From contig NW_022985187.1 in NCBI RefSeq assembly GCF_010093535.1, forward strand, positions 478,051 to 542,050: a DNA stretch of 64,000 nt. Direction: 5' to 3'. Positions within the stretch are counted from its first letter, which is position 1; each line of letters opens with the position of its first letter. This document shows positions 59,536 through 64,000 of this stretch, one piece after another. Source of the DNA: Lindgomyces ingoldianus. Its lineage: Eukaryota > Ascomycota > Dothideomycetes > Pleosporales > Lindgomycetaceae. The notes beneath the pieces were generated by a model that had not been told where the DNA came from, did not search any database, and saw nothing but the letters and a program-made list of their open reading frames with translations. Position numbers and translations under genes: made by a program.

Positions 59536-62500
59536 TTAAACACTACCCCCTTTAAAAAGTATAGATACTTTTTAACATAATTTAGATTCTAACATAGCCT
59601 ACACAGCTCTGTTAGGATTTATAGAAGTTCCTAGCTAAAGTAAAGCTATTCTAGCAAAATAAATTAATATAATTTAAGATAACATTAAAAAACTCTAGCA
59701 GATTAGTAAAAAAATTAGTAAATTAGTAAACCTTTAATAAAAAGTTATAAGCTTTTACTAAAAAGCACTAAAATTATAGAACCTCTTTAGACCTTTAAGC
59801 CTCTAAAAAGCTACTAATTACACTAACTAAATATATAAACTATAAGTAAAGCTAGTAAAAATCTAAAACATTTTTACTAAAAAAGTAAGTATTATAGCTA
59901 AAAAGACTTTAAAGCTAGCCTTTTTAAAGCCTTTTAAAAGATTACTAAAAGACCTTTGCTTATTCTTTATAAAATGTTACCTTTATATGCAATATAATAA
60001 AGGAGCATTTTAGACTAACGCAGAAATAATATTCTAAATAGGACTACACCTAGAAGGCCCCTCTGCAATCTAGTTCTAGCCCTACACAGATAATTAGATA
60101 GACTTTAGAGCTAACAGTGTAGCACTTACTTCTAAAATAAAAAAAGTATTTAGTAGTGTTAAAAACTTTAAAAAAGCTTTAACGTACCTAACAGGTTAGC
60201 CGGCCACACAGGTTAGCCGGCCACTTTTGCCAAGCCCCCACCAAACTCTACCTATCTACATAATGCCTTAACAACAACACTAGATTAAATCTTCTAAAGA
60301 ACGTTAGATACAGCTTACTCTTTAGGCTCTTAAATAAGACTTAAAACTCTCCTTACAACGTGCTGCAGCTATCTATAATGTCTCTTACACAACACTAAGC
60401 AATTAACGCGCTAGACAGCCTTTACAAGCAGAATGCTAGCCTAAATTAAGGAATCTAACTAAGCTTAAAAAGAAAGTAGTTATTAAGTACATACTTAAGC
60501 TTATTACACGCAGATTTCCCTCTAGGCTTGCAGCTGTAGCTAATATAGCTAATTCCTTGCCTGCAGAGCGCAATCTAGGCTAGGTTAGCTTAAACTAGAC
60601 TAGTATGTAGGTTAAGCACTGCCCTAAGTTTACAATAAAGTTTAATTATAAGTATAATTATAAAAAAGCACTTTATAAGAATCTAGAGGTTATCTAGGGC
60701 TAGTTTTGCCTAGTAGCTAACATAAAAGCTAAGTACAGTATCTAGGATAAAAACAAGTATAACTTTAATAAGTTAGGCTTTATAATAGGCTAGATATTAA
60801 CTAAAGCAGTTGTTATAGCTTTAAAGAGACAAGGACAGCTAAAGGCAATACAGTAAGGTAATAAAAAGTAGACAATAGTTATCTAAAGCATTAACATAAT
60901 ACAGTAGGCTATAAGATTATAGAGCTTTAAGCAGCAAATAAAGCTGCCACGCGACATAAATTATATAAAAGGAAGTAGATTTAGGCAAAAAGGACCTTAA
61001 TAGTTAAAGATAGGGCTTGTCTAACTACTCTAAAGGAGTTTAGAGCGCGTAGTAATAGGAAAAAGCTAAAAACGCAGGTGCGCGCTAAAGAAGGTAAGCT
61101 AAGTTAAAGGTAATGCAGGCAGTGCAATTAGACTAGTTATAACTTGTGTATGTGTAAGCAAGTAGCAGAAGTAGACTCTAAATAATATCTTATGTTGTAT
61201 TACTCTATACAGGGCTAAAGTAGGCTGTTTTGCGAGAGAATAGGGTGGTTTTGGTGGGGGCTTGGCAAAAGTGGCCGGCTAACCCGTGTGGCCGGCCAAC
61301 CCGTTAGGTACGTTAACTACTATTTATAAAACTTTAAATAAAAAAAAATTATAGCTAATAAATTAAACACTATAAAGTAAGGTAGCAGCCTAGTCTAGAA
61401 CTACACAGCACACTTTAGAGAATAGTTAGCTATCTATAGATAGACAGACTAAAAAGCCCTCTATTACATGTTCTATAATAGACTAAGTAAAATAGTAAAA
61501 GATAAATTTATGCGTAGTAATAAGCTAACTACTTTTAAAAACTTTATTATGTAAGTAATAACCTATAATAATTAACATAAAAAGTGTAAAAGAGAAAAGA
61601 AAAGAAAAAAAACTTCTTAAAAACTAAAGTTTATTCCTAAAAAAAAAGCTTTTATAATATAATAAAAAACTAATAGACCTTAGCTATATAAAGCATATAT
61701 AAAGCCCCCCCTTTAAAAAGAGCTAAGTTCTAGAATGTAATAGGCTGCTTTTAACAAAGAAACAGTAAAAGTAGCTAGAAAACAAGGCCTGCCTAAACTA
61801 TAAAAAAGTAGGACATTTCTACTAAAATTACCTAAACTTTTAAAAGAGAAAGAATAAAAATACTACTATAATAATAAAAGCTATTACTACTAAATACAGC
61901 CTTGTAAATAAGGAAATATTAGAAAGACTAAATAACAGACTTTACTAGTAATATAAAGAAAACTATCCTTTAAACAACTGTCTTAAAGCATATTAGAAAG
62001 TAGCTATTTAAGACTTTAGTAGCCTAAATATAGTGTTGTAGGACCTTATAATTTTTAAAAGATATAAAGAAGAGACTTAGATCTAAGAATATATTATAAA
62101 TATTTAAAAAAAAAGTTCCCTTTTTAAAACTAAACTTTTAGTACTTTAGTAAAAGAACTCTCTAAACAGTTTTAGAAATATAAATGCTAAAAGTGTAGTC
62201 TACAACACAACTATTTAAGCTATTACATAGTTATACTTTACTAAATAAACATTAGTAATAACTACTTTATATTTAACATTATACAGCAAATAGCGAAAGA
62301 TAAATATAACATTATAAATAATAAAAAATAATAGTAGTTTTTTATTAGAATCTAAAATTAAAAACTAGAAGAATTAGGTAGACCTACTAGGTTTAAAGTT
62401 CTAAAGCTAGTACCTAGAAAACCTAAAACACTACTTCTAAGCCTTGCAATTAGTAGAAAGGCTTTAGTAATGCAACAGAGCTACAGCTAGTGCGTACTCT

Positions 62501-64000
62501 ATAGAAACAACGCCTATAGCACTAATAATTGCTAATAGAAAGCGCACCCTATACAGATAGTACAAACAAGAGAATACTCTTAGTGGACTTAAAAGAGCCC
62601 CTTTAACACTCTACATAGACCTAACAATTGTCTATACCCCTAGTACTAATGCACATAACAATACTATGTTAAACATTAGGACAATAAGCACTAAACAGGC
62701 TAGTAGCCTACATAGGAAAAGAACTATAACAAGTGCCTATAGTAAGGAACAGCCTTAGCCTGCAAAACTACAAACTGCTATACTTGCTAAACTGCCCTTC
62801 TACATAAACAGGAAGAGTAGGTAAAGTGTAAAGAATAAAATAACTATAAGTTCTACTACTTTTAGTAAAAAGTAGTAAGAAAAAAAGACTACCTAATATT
62901 ACATTACTTAGTTAAAGATTATAAATGTAAAGTAGCTAACTACTATAATAAAAACTACTAGACCTATAAAAAAAGAAAGAATAAATTTAATAATTATTTA
63001 TAAAATATTAACTTATATCCTTTTCTAGACAAAGAAGTCCTCTATAATATATTAGCCCTAGTTGCAGTAGGACAAGGGGCAGGACACAGCCTAACAACTA
63101 CCTTTACGTACAAGGGACAACTAGGACTAGCTCTTGTAGACAGTAGATGCACTTTTACAGTAATAGATAAAAACTAGGTAGAACAACAAAACATTTTATT
63201 TTAAATTAAGACAAACTTGTTTAAAGTAACTTTAGCTAACACATCCTTAATAAAATATAGTAAGGGATAGATTAACCTAGAAATATATAAAAAAAACTTT
63301 AAAACTCTAAACACTAAAGACTAAAAGACTATAAACATACTTTTATTAAAAGGTAAATATAATATAATCTTAGGTTATAACTAGCTTTAAGCACATAACC
63401 CTGTAATTAACTAGAGAATAATAATAATAAAAAACTTTAAAGATCACGCGCATATAACCTAGTTAGCATGCTATAATAATTAATGCTTAGTTTATAAACA
63501 GGTAGAGTAGAGTAGTAGTTACTACCTTAAGAAAAGAAAACTTTAAAAATTCCCCTACTAGAAGCTAAAAGCTTAGGTAATAAGAATAATAAAAAAAACT
63601 AAAAAAGATCTTTTATAAAGAAATAAAAGTAAATAAAAATGTAAAATAAATTAGAATTTTTTAGATCTAGGACAAAAGTAGTATTTCTATTAAATATAAA
63701 GACTATAAAGATATGTTTAAAACACTTAACAACCTAAAAGAGTTACCTCTGCATTAACTATAAGACTACGCTATTAACTTAGTAAAAAAAGACTATAACC
63801 TAAAAACCTATAAACTTTACCTTTTAACAAGGGCACAGAAAAAAGCTCTATAAGAGTATGTTAACTAAATACTAGCCTAAGGCTATATTTAGGAAAGCTA
63901 CAGCCTAGTTACCTTAGCAGTAGTTTTTATATAAAAAAAAGGAAAGATCTGCGTCTACTAGGACTATAGAACTCTAAATAATAACATAATCTAAGACTAG
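59536..64000 (+). pseudogene. Decayed gag-pol of family G copy 2 (partial)
   Basis: Visible through stops are gag, a CCHC-like knuckle at about 61,790-61,830, the protease DS motif at about 63,140 and the reverse transcriptase start (DYRTLNN at about 63,960). Mutations differ from copy 1 at many sites, so the two copies decayed separately. The interval includes the nested DNA transposon. Confidence 0.8.
60182..61313 (+). mobile_element. Pogo/Fot1-like non-autonomous transposon (family B), 1132 bp, least mutated copy
   Basis: The termini ACGTACCTAACAGGTTAGCC and its near complement are almost intact and flanked by TA (60,180-60,181 and 61,314-61,315). Copy 1 of the host retrotransposon shows the empty site at 39,528-39,529 (GCTTTAACAG). 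The plus strand reads as a pogo transposase N-terminus (FPSRLAAVANIANSL, FNYKYNYKKALYK, IKAKYSI, YNFNK, LKRQGQLKAIQ), then jumps to the basic C-terminal part. Thus about 0.7 kb with the rest of the catalytic core is missing. This is the youngest resolvable insertion in the block. Confidence 0.88.

Larger units (their letters stand above)
58943..64000 (+). mobile_element. Ty3/gypsy LTR retrotransposon (family G), copy 2, runs off the window
   Basis: It begins with a 593-bp LTR (58,943-59,535) matching those of copy 1, followed by the same internal region up to the reverse transcriptase start at about 63,890-63,985. It is interrupted at 60,182-61,313 by a family B DNA transposon. The 3' half and second LTR lie beyond the window. 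It inserted into the old chromovirus copy 2, whose sequence stops exactly at the LTR. Confidence 0.9.

Overview
This window is filamentous ascomycete DNA (Pezizomycotina; a Dothideomycete or relative would fit, but I cannot place it further). The evidence is short spliceosomal introns with GTRNGT donors, CTAAC-like branch sites and CAG/TAG acceptors, fungal-specific protein families (MeaB-type bZIP, Nif1, a small-protein family resembling DUF6914, HET domain), and transposons mutated in the style of repeat-induced point mutation (RIP).

The window has two compartments. Positions 1 to about 32,600 are ordinary gene-bearing DNA of balanced composition. In order they carry: eIF3d (+), a DUF6914-like small protein (-), an intronless CAT-fold acyltransferase (+), a membrane-anchored alpha/beta-hydrolase-like protein (+), mitochondrial ATP synthase subunit 4/b (-) divergent from the nucleolar 40S-assembly factor Noc4 (+), a five-finger CCCH protein like ZC3H3 (+), a Sel1-repeat Nif1-like protein (+), the bZIP regulator MeaB (-), the U4/U6 snRNP WD40 protein Prp4 (-) divergent from the Ptc7-like mitochondrial PP2C phosphatase (+), the spindle checkpoint kinase Mps1 (+), a broken HET-domain gene, and a second DUF6914-like gene. 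These are mostly housekeeping genes for translation, ribosome assembly, splicing, respiration and mitosis. There is no operon-like or biosynthetic-cluster logic. I rebuilt most genes exon by exon, and the reading frame is kept across every junction reported.

From about 32,600 to 64,000 (with a 950-base run of N at 33,037-33,986) the DNA is an AT-rich, TpA-rich, gene-free block of nested, mutated transposons. I resolve: a complete Ty3/gypsy LTR retrotransposon (38,282-46,024; 604-bp LTRs; GGCGC target duplication); a second copy running off the right edge (from 58,943); an older Ty3/gypsy chromovirus in two opposite-strand copies, one split by the first LTR element and one showing the matching empty site; a reversed fragment of the first family; and several TA-inserting pogo/Fot1-like DNA transposons. 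The latter are two 1132-bp internal-deletion copies, a 1864-bp copy with an internal inversion, an 1100-bp fold-back copy, an 1840-bp copy of a separate family, and a copy cut by the gap. Insertion order can be read from duplicated targets and empty sites. A 24-bp perfect AT palindrome recurs six times and is not explained by these families. Element ends are often much less mutated than their interiors.

No previously undescribed multi-gene system is evident. The strongest leads are the nested transposon stratigraphy with spared termini, the fold-back and inverted pogo derivatives, the palindrome repeat, an in-frame stop-free intron candidate in the Ptc7 leader, and a membrane-like segment in the MeaB-type bZIP.
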